From assembly GCA_023422735.1 (NCBI GenBank), contig JAFAGL010000139.1:1-5484 (forward strand): a stretch of DNA of 5,484 nt, written 5' to 3'. The DNA comes from Pseudomonadota bacterium (GTDB lineage Bacteria; Pseudomonadota; Alphaproteobacteria; Rhizobiales; Rhizobiaceae). Below the pieces are notes generated by a model. That model had not been told where the DNA came from and did no database searches. It worked only from the letters and a program-made list of their open reading frames with translations. The translations under genes and the position numbers were made by a program. The stretch's first letter is position 1. The number at the start of each line of letters is the position of its first letter. Shown here piece by piece: positions 1-5,484 of this stretch.

Positions 1-623
1 TTCTTGTTGATAGCGAGCCGATTTCCATTGCCGTGCTCGTGGATCATATCGCACGCGCCGGCGGTCGTGTTCCCGCGGAGTTGGCCTACGACCAATTTCT
101 CGGCCGGAGCATGAAAACCATCCGCGAAGTTCTGCGTGACATTCATGCAGTGGATTTCAACGATGATCAGATGGAAGCGATCAGGCAGGATATGCGTGGC
201 CGGTTCGCACGCGAGTTGAAGCCTATTCCCAATATTCGGGAAACGCTTCTTTCGCTGCCGACGCGGTTTTGCGTGGCCTCGTCCAGTCAACCCGATCGAA
301 TTCGTTTGTCTTTGCGCGTGACCAACCTGCTCGATCTTTTCGAGCCGCACATCTACAGTTCGACCATGGTCACGCGCGGCAAGCCGTTTCCCGATCTCTT
401 TTTGCATGCGGCGCGCGAAATGGGCGCGTCGCCGGAACAATGCACAGTGATTGAAGATAGCCCGGCAGGCATTGAGGCCGCAAAAGGCGCAGGCATGCGG
501 GTTCTTGCGTTTGCCGGTGGCGCGCACGCCCAGATTGGCGGGCTGCTGAAAGCCTTCGAACAGTTGAAGCCGGATGCCGTCTTTCTCGACATGAAAGAAC
601 TGCCCACACTTTTGTTCAGCTAA
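1..623 (+). CDS. HAD-superfamily phosphatase, beta-phosphoglucomutase/phosphoglycolate phosphatase-like (5' partial)
   Basis: Cytosolic Mg-dependent phosphohydrolase of the HAD superfamily, subfamily IA with a helical C1 cap. The reading frame is open to the left edge: bases 3-20 read LVDSEP, the tail of HAD motif I (DxDGxLVDSEP), so the nucleophile and acid/base aspartates lie just outside the window. Seen inside are motif II in CVASSSQPDR (about bases 270-299), the motif III lysine in GKPFPD (381-383), and the motif IV acidic pair in VIEDSPAGIEAA (Glu-Asp at 453-458). The 206 visible codons plus about 10 missing ones match the usual 215-230 residues. The GTG at 33 is internal to motif I context and is not the start. 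The substrate cannot be read from sequence. The layout resembles small sugar-phosphate phosphatases such as E. coli YieH (6-phosphogluconate phosphatase) as well as beta-phosphoglucomutases. The gene ends with TAA and converges on pssA. Confidence 0.9.
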   Translation, partial: LVDSEPISIAVLVDHIARAGGRVPAELAYDQFLGRSMKTIREVLRDIHAVDFNDDQMEAIRQDMRGRFARELKPIPNIRETLLSLPTRFCVASSSQPDRIRLSLRVTNLLDLFEPHIYSSTMVTRGKPFPDLFLHAAREMGASPEQCTVIEDSPAGIEAAKGAGMRVLAFAGGAHAQIGGLLKAFEQLKPDAVFLDMKELPTLLFS

Positions 624-696
624 GCGCCAGACCGCCAAATCTGATGTCCGTGCCCAATATCGTGAATGTGACTTTTTCTGCTGCGTAGGCTAAGCT
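624..696. other. Convergent intergenic gap between HAD gene and pssA
   Basis: These 73 bases separate two genes that face each other. A bidirectional terminator would be expected, but no stable stem followed by a T run is found on either strand. The only candidates are a short T5 run near 673-677 with no stem before it, and a weak GTAG/CTAC pairing near 685-700. Termination here may be Rho-dependent. Confidence 0.5.
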
Positions 697-1491
697 CTAC
701 CGGATGGCTTCAAGCTTTTCGCGACGCGTGTAAGCACGCACGCTGAACGGCAGAAATAGGAGATAAGCAAGGGCGGATACCACCAGGGTGTGCCAAGTGT
801 ATGTTGTTAGAAACAACACATAGGCGACAGCGCCCAAGGTGAGCGGGATGACCGCTTCGCGCGTGACGCGCTTGCCTGCCGTTTTGCCGGAATAAACCGG
901 GAGTTGGCTGACCAAAAGCCAAGCGACGAGAAGCGTGGATAGCACTGCAGCAAATGCAAAGCCGCGATCCGGTTCGATACCGAGAAAGCCCAGATAGACG
1001 GGGAGCATGACCAGACCCGCACCTGCCGGGGCAGGCACACCGACGAAATAGGCGGTTTTCCAGGGCGGACGGTCTGGGTCTTCGAGCATAACGTTGAAGC
1101 GAGCCAAACGCAGACCACATGCAATGGCGTAGAGCATAGCCGCGATCCAGCCGAGTGAGCCCGCCTGATCGAGAAGGTAGGCATAAAGCACCAGTGCCGG
1201 TGCAACACCGAAATTCACGATATCCGCCAGCGAATCCATCTGCGCGCCGAAATTGGAGGTCGCCTTCAGCATTCGCGCTGCGCGGCCATCGATCCCGTCC
1301 AGAAAGGCTGCCCCCAGCACCATCACAACAGCAATCTCGAAGCGCCCCTCGAAAGCCAGCCGGATACCCGTCATGCCGGCGCAGATCGCCAGCAAGGTCA
1401 ACAGATTGGGAATCAGCAAGCGGACGGAAATGCGGCGCAGCCTGTATGAAGGCTTGTCATGTTCCTGCGAGGGTTTGTGGGGATCGAGCAT
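697..1491 (-). CDS. pssA: CDP-diacylglycerol--serine O-phosphatidyltransferase (phosphatidylserine synthase, PssA)
   Basis: Integral inner-membrane enzyme that transfers the phosphatidyl group from CDP-diacylglycerol to L-serine, giving phosphatidylserine and CMP. This is the first committed step to phosphatidylethanolamine. The 264-residue protein carries the complete CDP-alcohol phosphotransferase signature, D65-xx-D68-G69-xx-A72-R73-x8-G82-xxx-D86-xxx-D90, whose four aspartates bind the metals and the CDP moiety. About six to eight hydrophobic segments follow the short basic N-terminus. The motif and the neighbouring psd mark it as the type II (membrane) PssA rather than a PgsA or Pcs enzyme. 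The ATG at 1491 lies 6 bases after the psd stop. No clear Shine-Dalgarno is visible upstream of it, so translation is probably coupled to psd. It ends with TAG. A serine substrate is inferred from context and overall similarity, because the signature itself is shared by all CDP-alcohol transferases. Confidence 0.93.
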   Translation of the reverse strand: MLDPHKPSQEHDKPSYRLRRISVRLLIPNLLTLLAICAGMTGIRLAFEGRFEIAVVMVLGAAFLDGIDGRAARMLKATSNFGAQMDSLADIVNFGVAPALVLYAYLLDQAGSLGWIAAMLYAIACGLRLARFNVMLEDPDRPPWKTAYFVGVPAPAGAGLVMLPVYLGFLGIEPDRGFAFAAVLSTLLVAWLLVSQLPVYSGKTAGKRVTREAVIPLTLGAVAYVLFLTTYTWHTLVVSALAYLLFLPFSVRAYTRREKLEAIR

Positions 1492-1497
1492 CTGAAA

Positions 1498-2196
1498 TCA
1501 GGAAATCCGCACCAGGGGAGCACCGGTGGCGCGCCCGAACTCGGCAAGAACGGTCTCGCCTGCTACGGCCGTTTGCCCCACTGCAACACGCGGAACGGCA
1601 CCGGATGGCAGATACACATCAAGCCGCGATCCGAAACGAATGAGACCAAACCGTTCGCCAGCGGACAAAGCGCCGTCTTCGTCCACCCAACAGATAATTC
1701 GCCGCGCCACCAGACCTGCGACCTGCACGCAGGCAACCACTCCGTGTGGACTCTCGATCAACAATCCGTTGCGTTCATTCTCCGTGCTGGCCTTGTCGAG
1801 ATCGGCATTGAGAAACTTGCCGGGACGATACTCGATCTTGCTCACCCGCCCGCGCACCGGCGAGCGATTCACGTGGCAGGAAAAGACATCCATGAAAACG
1901 GATATCCGGATCATCTCGCCTCCACCGAGGCCAAGTTCACGCGGGGGCACGGCCGGACCGACAGCCGATACGCGTCCATCAGCAGGACTTACGACCAATG
2001 CATCATCAACCGGCGTCACCCGCTCAGGATCGCGGAAGAAATAGGTGCACCAGGCGGTTAACACCAGGCCGACGAAAAACAGCGGTTCCCAAATCAACCC
2101 CAATACGACGGTCAAAACCGCAAAGCCGGCGATAAACGGATAGCCGGCCTTGTGGATTGGCGTCAGCGTATTGCGGATAGTGTCCGCCAGTGTCAT
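1498..2196 (-). CDS. psd: Phosphatidylserine decarboxylase proenzyme, short type (Psd)
   Basis: Decarboxylates phosphatidylserine to phosphatidylethanolamine at the inner membrane, acting directly after PssA. The 232-residue length equals that remembered for the short Psd of Brucella and relatives. Two hydrophobic stretches near residues 18-52 (GYPFIAGF onward) anchor the N-terminus. Next come FFRDPER, the PADG box with D73, the FSCHVNRSPVRG box with H108, PGKFLNADLDKASTENERN, and the self-cleavage site RFGS near the C-terminus. Cleavage between G189 and S190 would give a beta chain and a 43-residue alpha chain whose N-terminal serine becomes the pyruvoyl cofactor. The start is ATG 2196: an AGAGGA Shine-Dalgarno sits at 2205-2210 with 8 bases of spacing, and MTLADTIRNT matches the family N-terminus. 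The frame continues open to a TTG at 2256, but that extension has no family counterpart and runs through a hairpin. The gene lies 90 bases after the exporter gene and 6 bases before pssA. Confidence 0.95.
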   Translation of the reverse strand: MTLADTIRNTLTPIHKAGYPFIAGFAVLTVVLGLIWEPLFFVGLVLTAWCTYFFRDPERVTPVDDALVVSPADGRVSAVGPAVPPRELGLGGGEMIRISVFMDVFSCHVNRSPVRGRVSKIEYRPGKFLNADLDKASTENERNGLLIESPHGVVACVQVAGLVARRIICWVDEDGALSAGERFGLIRFGSRLDVYLPSGAVPRVAVGQTAVAGETVLAEFGRATGAPLVRIS

Positions 2197-2204
2197 GCGC
2201 GAAG

Positions 2205-2210
2205 TCCTCT
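2205..2210 (-). promoter_or_regulatory. Shine-Dalgarno of psd
   Basis: Reads AGAGGA on the minus strand, 8 bases upstream of ATG 2196. It is the strongest ribosome binding site in the window and decides the psd start in favour of 2196 over the in-frame TTG at 2256. Confidence 0.75.
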
Positions 2211-2235
2211 TGATCGCCGTTGTGCTTAGCCGAAA

Positions 2236-2259
2236 GGGTTGCGCCTCGCAACGCAACCC
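2236..2259 (-). terminator. Hairpin between exporter gene and psd (possible weak terminator or attenuator)
   Basis: A perfect 8-bp inverted repeat, GGGTTGCG (2236-2243) and CGCAACCC (2252-2259), encloses an 8-base loop. It is followed on the minus strand by only three T residues (TTTCGG). It lies in the 90-base gap after the exporter stop and about 40 bases before the psd start codon. The stem is strong and GC-rich, but the short T run makes it a poor intrinsic terminator. It could instead partly separate the regulated arsR-exporter transcript from the housekeeping psd-pssA genes, or act as an mRNA processing or stability element. Confidence 0.4.
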
Positions 2260-2286
2260 GAAGTTCTCCCCAAAGCGTGAACGCGA

Positions 2287-4176
2287 TCAGCTTGGCTCGA
2301 ACATGACGGTCGAGGCTGTCTGCTCACCCCGCTGTTCCGCTTCGCGCGCGCGCCGCAAACGCTCCTCAGCCTCCGTTGCCTCACGCTGACGCATCCACAT
2401 AGATGCGTACAGCCCATCTTCGGACAACAACTCAGCATGCGTGCCACGTTCGGCGACCTGACCGTCCCGCAAAACGATGATCTGATCCGCGTTAATGACA
2501 GTAGATAAACGATGCGCAATCACGATCGTCGTTCGACCTTTGGAGACCTCATCCAGCGAAGCCTGGATGGATTGTTCTGTTTGCGTATCAAGAGCTGAAG
2601 TCGCCTCGTCCAGAATCAGTAAAGGCGGCGCCTTTAAAATTGTACGGGCAATCGCCACGCGTTGCTTTTCGCCACCGGAAAGCTTGAGACCCCGTTCGCC
2701 TACCATACTCTGGAACCCTTCGGGAAGATTCTCGATGAAGTGGGCAATCTGCGCCTGCTCGGCCGCGCGTTCGATTTCGGGCGTCGTCGCATCGGGTCGT
2801 CCATAACGGATATTGTAGGCAATCGTGTCGTTGAACAGCACCGTATCCTGAGGAACCATGCCGATCGCAGCGCGCAGGCTTTCCTGCGTAACGTCTCGCA
2901 CGTCCTGACCGTCCACCGTCACTCGCCCGGCTTGCACATCATAGAAACGGAACAAAAGGCGCGATATCGTGGATTTGCCTGCGCCCGACGGTCCCACAAT
3001 GGCGATCGTCTTGCCCGCCGGAACCTCGAACGAGATGCCTTTCAAGATTTTTCGGTTGGAATCATAGGCGAAATGCACGTCTTCAAACCGGATAGTGCCG
3101 TCCGAAATCTTCAGCGGTCTGGCACCGGCTGCATCCGTCACTTCCTGTTTCATGTCGAGAAGACCAAACATCTGCTCGATATCGGTCACGGCCTGCCGAA
3201 TTTCTCGGTAAACAAAACCGATGAAGTTCAGCGGCACAGACAATTGCATCAGCAACGCATTGATGAACACGAAATCGCCGATCGTCTGGGTGCCGGCTAT
3301 GACCTCTCTCGCCGACATAGCCATGACAATCCCCATACCTATCGCGAAAATCACGCCCTGACCGAAATTCAGCCAACCGAGCGAAGTCCAGGTTTTGGTT
3401 GCGGCAGACTCGTAACGCCCCATCGAACGATCGAAGCGCTCAGCTTCCATGCGCTCATTGCCGAAATATTTAACGGTTTCGAAGTTCAACAGCGAGTCGA
3501 TCGCCTTGGAGTTCGCATCCGTATCAGAATCGTTCATTTCACGGCGGATCGTGATGCGCCAGTCGCTTGCCCTCACCGTGAACCAGACATAGGCAGCAAC
3601 CGTGATCGCAATCACGGCCACATATAGCCACCCGTAAGCCCAGGCGAAAACCACTGCGGTCAGCGCAAATTCCAACAAGGTTGGGACTGAGTTCAGGATC
3701 GTGAAACGAACGATCGTTTCGATCCCCTTCGTGCCACGTTCAATGATGCGGGAAAGTCCGCCAGTGCGGCGTTCCAGATGGAATCGCAGCGACAAATTGT
3801 GCATGTGGACGAAAGTTCTGAAGGCAAGCTGACGCACCGCATGTTGGCCCACACGTGCGAATAAGGCATCTCGCAACTGGTTGAGACCAAGTTGCACCGT
3901 GCGAACGACATTATAGGCGACAACCAGCATCACCGGACCAAGCAACATGGCCGGCAGCAATTCACTGACCGTCAACTGCCCATTGAGCGCATCGGTTGCC
4001 CACTTGAAAAAGTAGGGCACGCCGATCAGAATCATCTTGGAAAGAACAAGGTAGAAACTCGCCCAAAGAACCCGGCTCCGCAGATCGGGCCGGTTGGTTG
4101 GCCACATATAGGGCCATAGATTGCCGAGCGTCCGGAAAAGCGATCCGGAGTCGGCCGAAACAGTCTGATCAGCCAA
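2287..4176 (-). CDS. ATM1-type ABC half-transporter (permease fused to ATPase), probable glutathione-conjugate/heavy-metal exporter
   Basis: Inner-membrane exporter that works as a homodimer and pumps substrate outward at the expense of ATP. Numbered from TTG 4176 it has 629 residues, typical of the ATM1/HMT1 group. Six membrane segments fall within about residues 35-325. The ATPase domain has the A-loop Tyr371, Walker A GPSGAGKST 395-403, Q-loop Gln443, signature LSGGEKQR 499-506, Walker B ILDEATSALD with D523 and E524, and H-loop His555. The ATM1-specific stretches TGGLSRIIERGTKGI (R143, R147) and LLNFETVKYFGNE (N231) are present. From memory, these positions contact glutathione in yeast Atm1 and Novosphingobium Atm1 structures. 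The C-terminus is a charged, probably helical tail. TTG 4176 is preferred because a GGA lies 8 bases upstream, it follows the arsR stop by 5 bases, and the protein then begins MADQTVSADSGSLF like relatives. The alternative GTG 4215 gives 642 residues, has poor ribosome-binding context, and overlaps arsR by 34 bases. The substrate is inferred. Confidence 0.9.
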   Translation of the reverse strand: MADQTVSADSGSLFRTLGNLWPYMWPTNRPDLRSRVLWASFYLVLSKMILIGVPYFFKWATDALNGQLTVSELLPAMLLGPVMLVVAYNVVRTVQLGLNQLRDALFARVGQHAVRQLAFRTFVHMHNLSLRFHLERRTGGLSRIIERGTKGIETIVRFTILNSVPTLLEFALTAVVFAWAYGWLYVAVIAITVAAYVWFTVRASDWRITIRREMNDSDTDANSKAIDSLLNFETVKYFGNERMEAERFDRSMGRYESAATKTWTSLGWLNFGQGVIFAIGMGIVMAMSAREVIAGTQTIGDFVFINALLMQLSVPLNFIGFVYREIRQAVTDIEQMFGLLDMKQEVTDAAGARPLKISDGTIRFEDVHFAYDSNRKILKGISFEVPAGKTIAIVGPSGAGKSTISRLLFRFYDVQAGRVTVDGQDVRDVTQESLRAAIGMVPQDTVLFNDTIAYNIRYGRPDATTPEIERAAEQAQIAHFIENLPEGFQSMVGERGLKLSGGEKQRVAIARTILKAPPLLILDEATSALDTQTEQSIQASLDEVSKGRTTIVIAHRLSTVINADQIIVLRDGQVAERGTHAELLSEDGLYASMWMRQREATEAEERLRRAREAEQRGEQTASTVMFEPS

Positions 4177-4181
4177 AAGAT

Positions 4182-4517
4182 TTATCCGCAGAATTCGTTT
4201 AAGGATGCCGAACACGATCCAGACAAACAGGCCAAACGGTCTGCCAAATCCTTCAGAGCTTCAACATCAAGCGTGTAGCGCGAACGTTGCCCATCGGCCG
4301 CACATGCAACCAGGCCAACATCCACCAATATCTTTAAATGTTGTGACACCGTCGATTGTGCAAGGTCCAATCGCCCCACAACATCCTTGCAGCAGCAAGT
4401 CGGTTGATTGGACAATTCCCGCAAAATTCGTATCCGGGCCGGATGCGACAATGCTGACATCCCGGCAGCAAAGCGCACATCGCATTCAATGCCAGAATTA
4501 AAGTTAAGACTTTTCAT
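4182..4517 (-). CDS. ArsR/SmtB-family winged-helix transcriptional repressor, cysteine-rich
   Basis: Small dimeric DNA-binding repressor that would release DNA when it binds metal or is oxidised. The 111 residues hold one winged helix-turn-helix: LSHPARIRILREL (about 23-35) starts the fold, DLAQSTVSQHLKILVDVGLV (about 51-70) is the HTH with its recognition helix, and QRSRYTLD (77-84) is the wing. Eight cysteines are present: C12, C41, C42, C43, C72, C97, C102 and C110. The CCC run sits in the helix region that carries the metal site in classical ArsR/CadC, but the canonical ELCVCDLC box is absent, and a second cluster occupies the C-terminal tail. The inducer therefore cannot be named; As(III), another thiophilic metal, or a thiol-redox signal all fit. 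The ATG at 4517 lacks a visible Shine-Dalgarno. The exporter gene follows immediately, so the two are likely co-transcribed and autoregulated through the inverted repeats at the start codon. M20 (4460) is a less likely alternative start. Confidence 0.92.
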   Translation of the reverse strand: MKSLNFNSGIECDVRFAAGMSALSHPARIRILRELSNQPTCCCKDVVGRLDLAQSTVSQHLKILVDVGLVACAADGQRSRYTLDVEALKDLADRLACLSGSCSASLNEFCG

Positions 4518-4540
4518 CGTCTATCGACGATAAACGATGA
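4514..4540. promoter_or_regulatory. Nested inverted repeats, candidate ArsR operator
   Basis: Three overlapping dyads are seen on the plus strand. The outer one is TCATCGT (4514-4520) with ACGATGA (4534-4540). The middle one is ATCGTC (4516-4521) with GACGAT (4526-4531), separated by TATC. The inner one is TATCG (4522-4526) with CGATA (4528-4532) around a single A. The core half-site ATCGT/ACGAT thus occurs three times in 27 bases. The element covers the arsR start codon and the proposed -10 box, which is where an autorepressor would bind. AT-rich ATCG-type dyads are common for ArsR operators (established knowledge); that this protein binds here is inference. Confidence 0.65.
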
Positions 4541-4555
4541 ATACTCAAGCTGCAA
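4527..4555 (-). promoter_or_regulatory. Candidate promoter of the arsR-exporter unit
   Basis: On the minus strand, TTGCAG (4555-4550) and TATCGT (4532-4527) are separated by 17 bases, resembling sigma-70-type -35 and -10 boxes. The -10 box is only partly consensus and lies inside the inverted repeats. A start site about 7 bases further on would fall near 4520, only a few bases before the ATG. The prediction is from spacing and similarity only. Confidence 0.4.
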
Positions 4556-4566
4556 GGTAATTGAAG

Positions 4567-5484
4567 TTACTCGCTGGACGTCGCCTGTTCGCCCAAGCGG
4601 CTCATATCTGCTTTCTCACCCTGTTTGGTGCTTTCTGGCATGCGGAAAATCTGGCCTGGCCAGATTCGATCAGGATTCTGGATCTGATCCTGATTGGCGA
4701 GATAGATTGTCGAGTAACGCGTTCCTCGCCCGTAAGCGCGCTTGGAAATGCGCCACAAGGAATCGCCTCGGCGAATGATCACCGCGGTGCTGGCACGTTG
4801 CAGAGCCGGCGCAGTTTTTGTTTCCACCGTAGCCTTAGTTCCCGAATCCTTCGCTGGGGACCTGCTGGGCGTTTCAGCGGTTTGGCTGATCGCGGGCTCT
4901 GTGCCGGACGGTTCAGTTTCAGCTACGGCAACGTCGGTTGTCCCTCCATTCGAGTCCTCCTGCGGCGCAACGGCGGCCATGGTCTCGCCGGCTTCACGTT
5001 CAAAGGGAACAGCTGCGCGCGCCGTTACGGTGGCGCCATCCTTTCCGATGACGTCAATACGAATCGTATATCCACCGACCTCAAGCGCACGGCGGGCTTC
5101 AACCAGAAACTGCCCGTCCCGCGAGGCTCGGGACGCACCTAGAAACTCGTCATTTGCGTAAGCACGGACCATGACATCTGGCACGGACTTGCCAGCAACA
5201 TAGATCATGTCACCTTCGATTTCGACGGCTTCAACGCTCGCGGTGCCCTTAGCTATATCGGCCGTTGGCGCGCTCACCGACGAAGAAGGCTCCGATGTTT
5301 GGGGGTTCGCTTGCGGGGATACAGTTGCAGACTGATCCGGAACGACTTCGTCGAGAGCACCAGCCGCGGCGTCCTGGCTAGCTCCGTCCAACCCGTCTTG
5401 CGCCTGCTCGCCTTTTTCTTCCGCTTCAGGGAGGCTGATCAAGCGGCTCGGCTGCCCTGGTTCCTGAACCATCGCGAGCACCTG
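4567..5484 (-). CDS. LysM-domain envelope protein with Ig-like module (5' partial, C-terminal part only)
   Basis: Probable periplasmic or membrane-anchored peptidoglycan-binding protein. The frame stays open to the right edge, where the last codon is CAG, so the start and any signal or membrane anchor lie outside. The GTG at 5479-5481 is only an internal valine. Counting residues from that valine, an acidic Ala/Pro/Ser/Glu-rich linker spans about 20-80. A beta-rich Ig-like module follows at about 82-160 (VEAVEIEGDMIYVAGKSV through TARAAVPFE), then a second Pro/Thr/Glu-rich linker to about 232. A LysM domain occupies about 234-282, with IIRRGDSLWRISKRAYG at its start and NPDRIWPGQIFRMP at its end. 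LysM binds the GlcNAc-MurNAc backbone; here it probably tethers the protein to the wall. Rhizobial relatives remembered are several hundred residues long with an N-terminal membrane helix and more Ig-like modules. It stops with TAA, 49 bases before arsR on the same strand, with no terminator between. No enzymatic domain is visible. Confidence 0.88.
   Translation of the reverse strand, partial: QVLAMVQEPGQPSRLISLPEAEEKGEQAQDGLDGASQDAAAGALDEVVPDQSATVSPQANPQTSEPSSSVSAPTADIAKGTASVEAVEIEGDMIYVAGKSVPDVMVRAYANDEFLGASRASRDGQFLVEARRALEVGGYTIRIDVIGKDGATVTARAAVPFEREAGETMAAVAPQEDSNGGTTDVAVAETEPSGTEPAISQTAETPSRSPAKDSGTKATVETKTAPALQRASTAVIIRRGDSLWRISKRAYGRGTRYSTIYLANQDQIQNPDRIWPGQIFRMPESTKQGEKADMSRLGEQATSSE

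Noticed and set aside
33..35. GTG at 33 as the start of the HAD gene
   Set aside because: The frame upstream of it reads LVDSEPISIA, the tail of HAD motif I, so the gene clearly begins before the window.
624..696. Bidirectional terminator between the convergent HAD and pssA genes
   Set aside because: Only a 4-bp pairing and an isolated T5 run are present, which is not enough to call a terminator.
1155..1643. 162-codon plus-strand open frame antisense to pssA
   Set aside because: Arg/Pro/Ser-rich translation typical of a shadow frame in GC-rich DNA, fully overlapped by pssA and psd.
1459..2061. 200-codon plus-strand open frame across the psd-pssA junction
   Set aside because: It is antisense to two conserved enzymes, has no motif in the translation and no promoter or ribosome binding site.
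2215..2255. Separate sigma-70-type promoter for psd in the gap after the exporter gene
   Set aside because: TTGCGA and TAAGCA can be placed 17 bases apart on the minus strand, but the -10 match is poor and the -35 overlaps the hairpin. A promoter is biologically likely but not supported by sequence.
2197..2256. N-terminal extension of Psd to a TTG at 2256
   Set aside because: The extra 20 residues do not resemble the family, the TTG sits inside a hairpin, and ATG 2196 has a strong Shine-Dalgarno and gives exactly the expected 232 residues.
2662..3627. 321-codon open frame on the plus strand, antisense to the exporter gene
   Set aside because: It lies wholly opposite the ATPase and membrane domains of a well-supported gene, its translation has no recognisable domain and a scrambled composition, and it has no ribosome binding site. 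It is a shadow of the antisense codon pattern.
5479..5481. GTG at 5481 as the start of the LysM protein
   Set aside because: The frame stays open to the window edge, and the sequence there (QVLAMVQEPG) looks like the interior of the longer rhizobial LysM proteins.
1..5484. Mobile element, CRISPR array, tRNA or rRNA gene
   Set aside because: No transposase or integrase frame, no regularly spaced direct repeats and no tRNA-like or rRNA-like sequence were seen on either strand.

Overview
The window looks like chromosomal DNA of an alphaproteobacterium of the Hyphomicrobiales (Rhizobiales), in the broad Brucella/Ochrobactrum/Phyllobacterium/Mesorhizobium neighbourhood. The reasons are the short 232-residue phosphatidylserine decarboxylase beside pssA, the rhizobial-style ATM1 half-transporter just upstream of them, the LysM envelope protein typical of this order, and a moderately high GC content. 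Genus cannot be fixed from the sequence alone. Coding density is very high, and no stretch above 300 bases lacks a gene.

Layout from left to right. (1) Bases 1-623, plus strand: the C-terminal nine tenths of a HAD-superfamily phosphatase whose start lies off the left edge. (2) Bases 697-2196, minus strand: the two-gene phosphatidylethanolamine unit psd-pssA, with 6 bases between the genes. It converges on the HAD gene. (3) Bases 2287-4517, minus strand: an ArsR-family metalloregulator-like gene followed by an ATM1-type ABC exporter. They are 5 bases apart if the exporter starts at TTG 4176, or overlap by 34 bases if it starts at GTG 4215. (4) Bases 4567-5484, minus strand: the C-terminal part of an envelope protein with an Ig-like module and a terminal LysM domain. 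Its start lies off the right edge.

How the genes work together. PssA makes phosphatidylserine and Psd decarboxylates it to phosphatidylethanolamine, so that pair is a complete pathway segment. The ArsR protein and the ATM1 exporter probably form a sensor/effector pair. The regulator is unusually cysteine-rich (8 of 111 residues, including a CCC run and a C-terminal cysteine tail), and ATM1-type exporters move glutathione-linked metal or sulfur species. A nested set of ATCGT/ACGAT inverted repeats covers the start codon of the ArsR gene and a plausible -10 box, which fits autorepression of the arsR-exporter unit.

The most interesting part of the window is this compact cysteine-rich ArsR/ATM1 cassette between a LysM gene and the PE-synthesis genes, with its self-overlapping operator and possibly leaderless mRNA. 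The individual families are all known. No wholly new system is visible.
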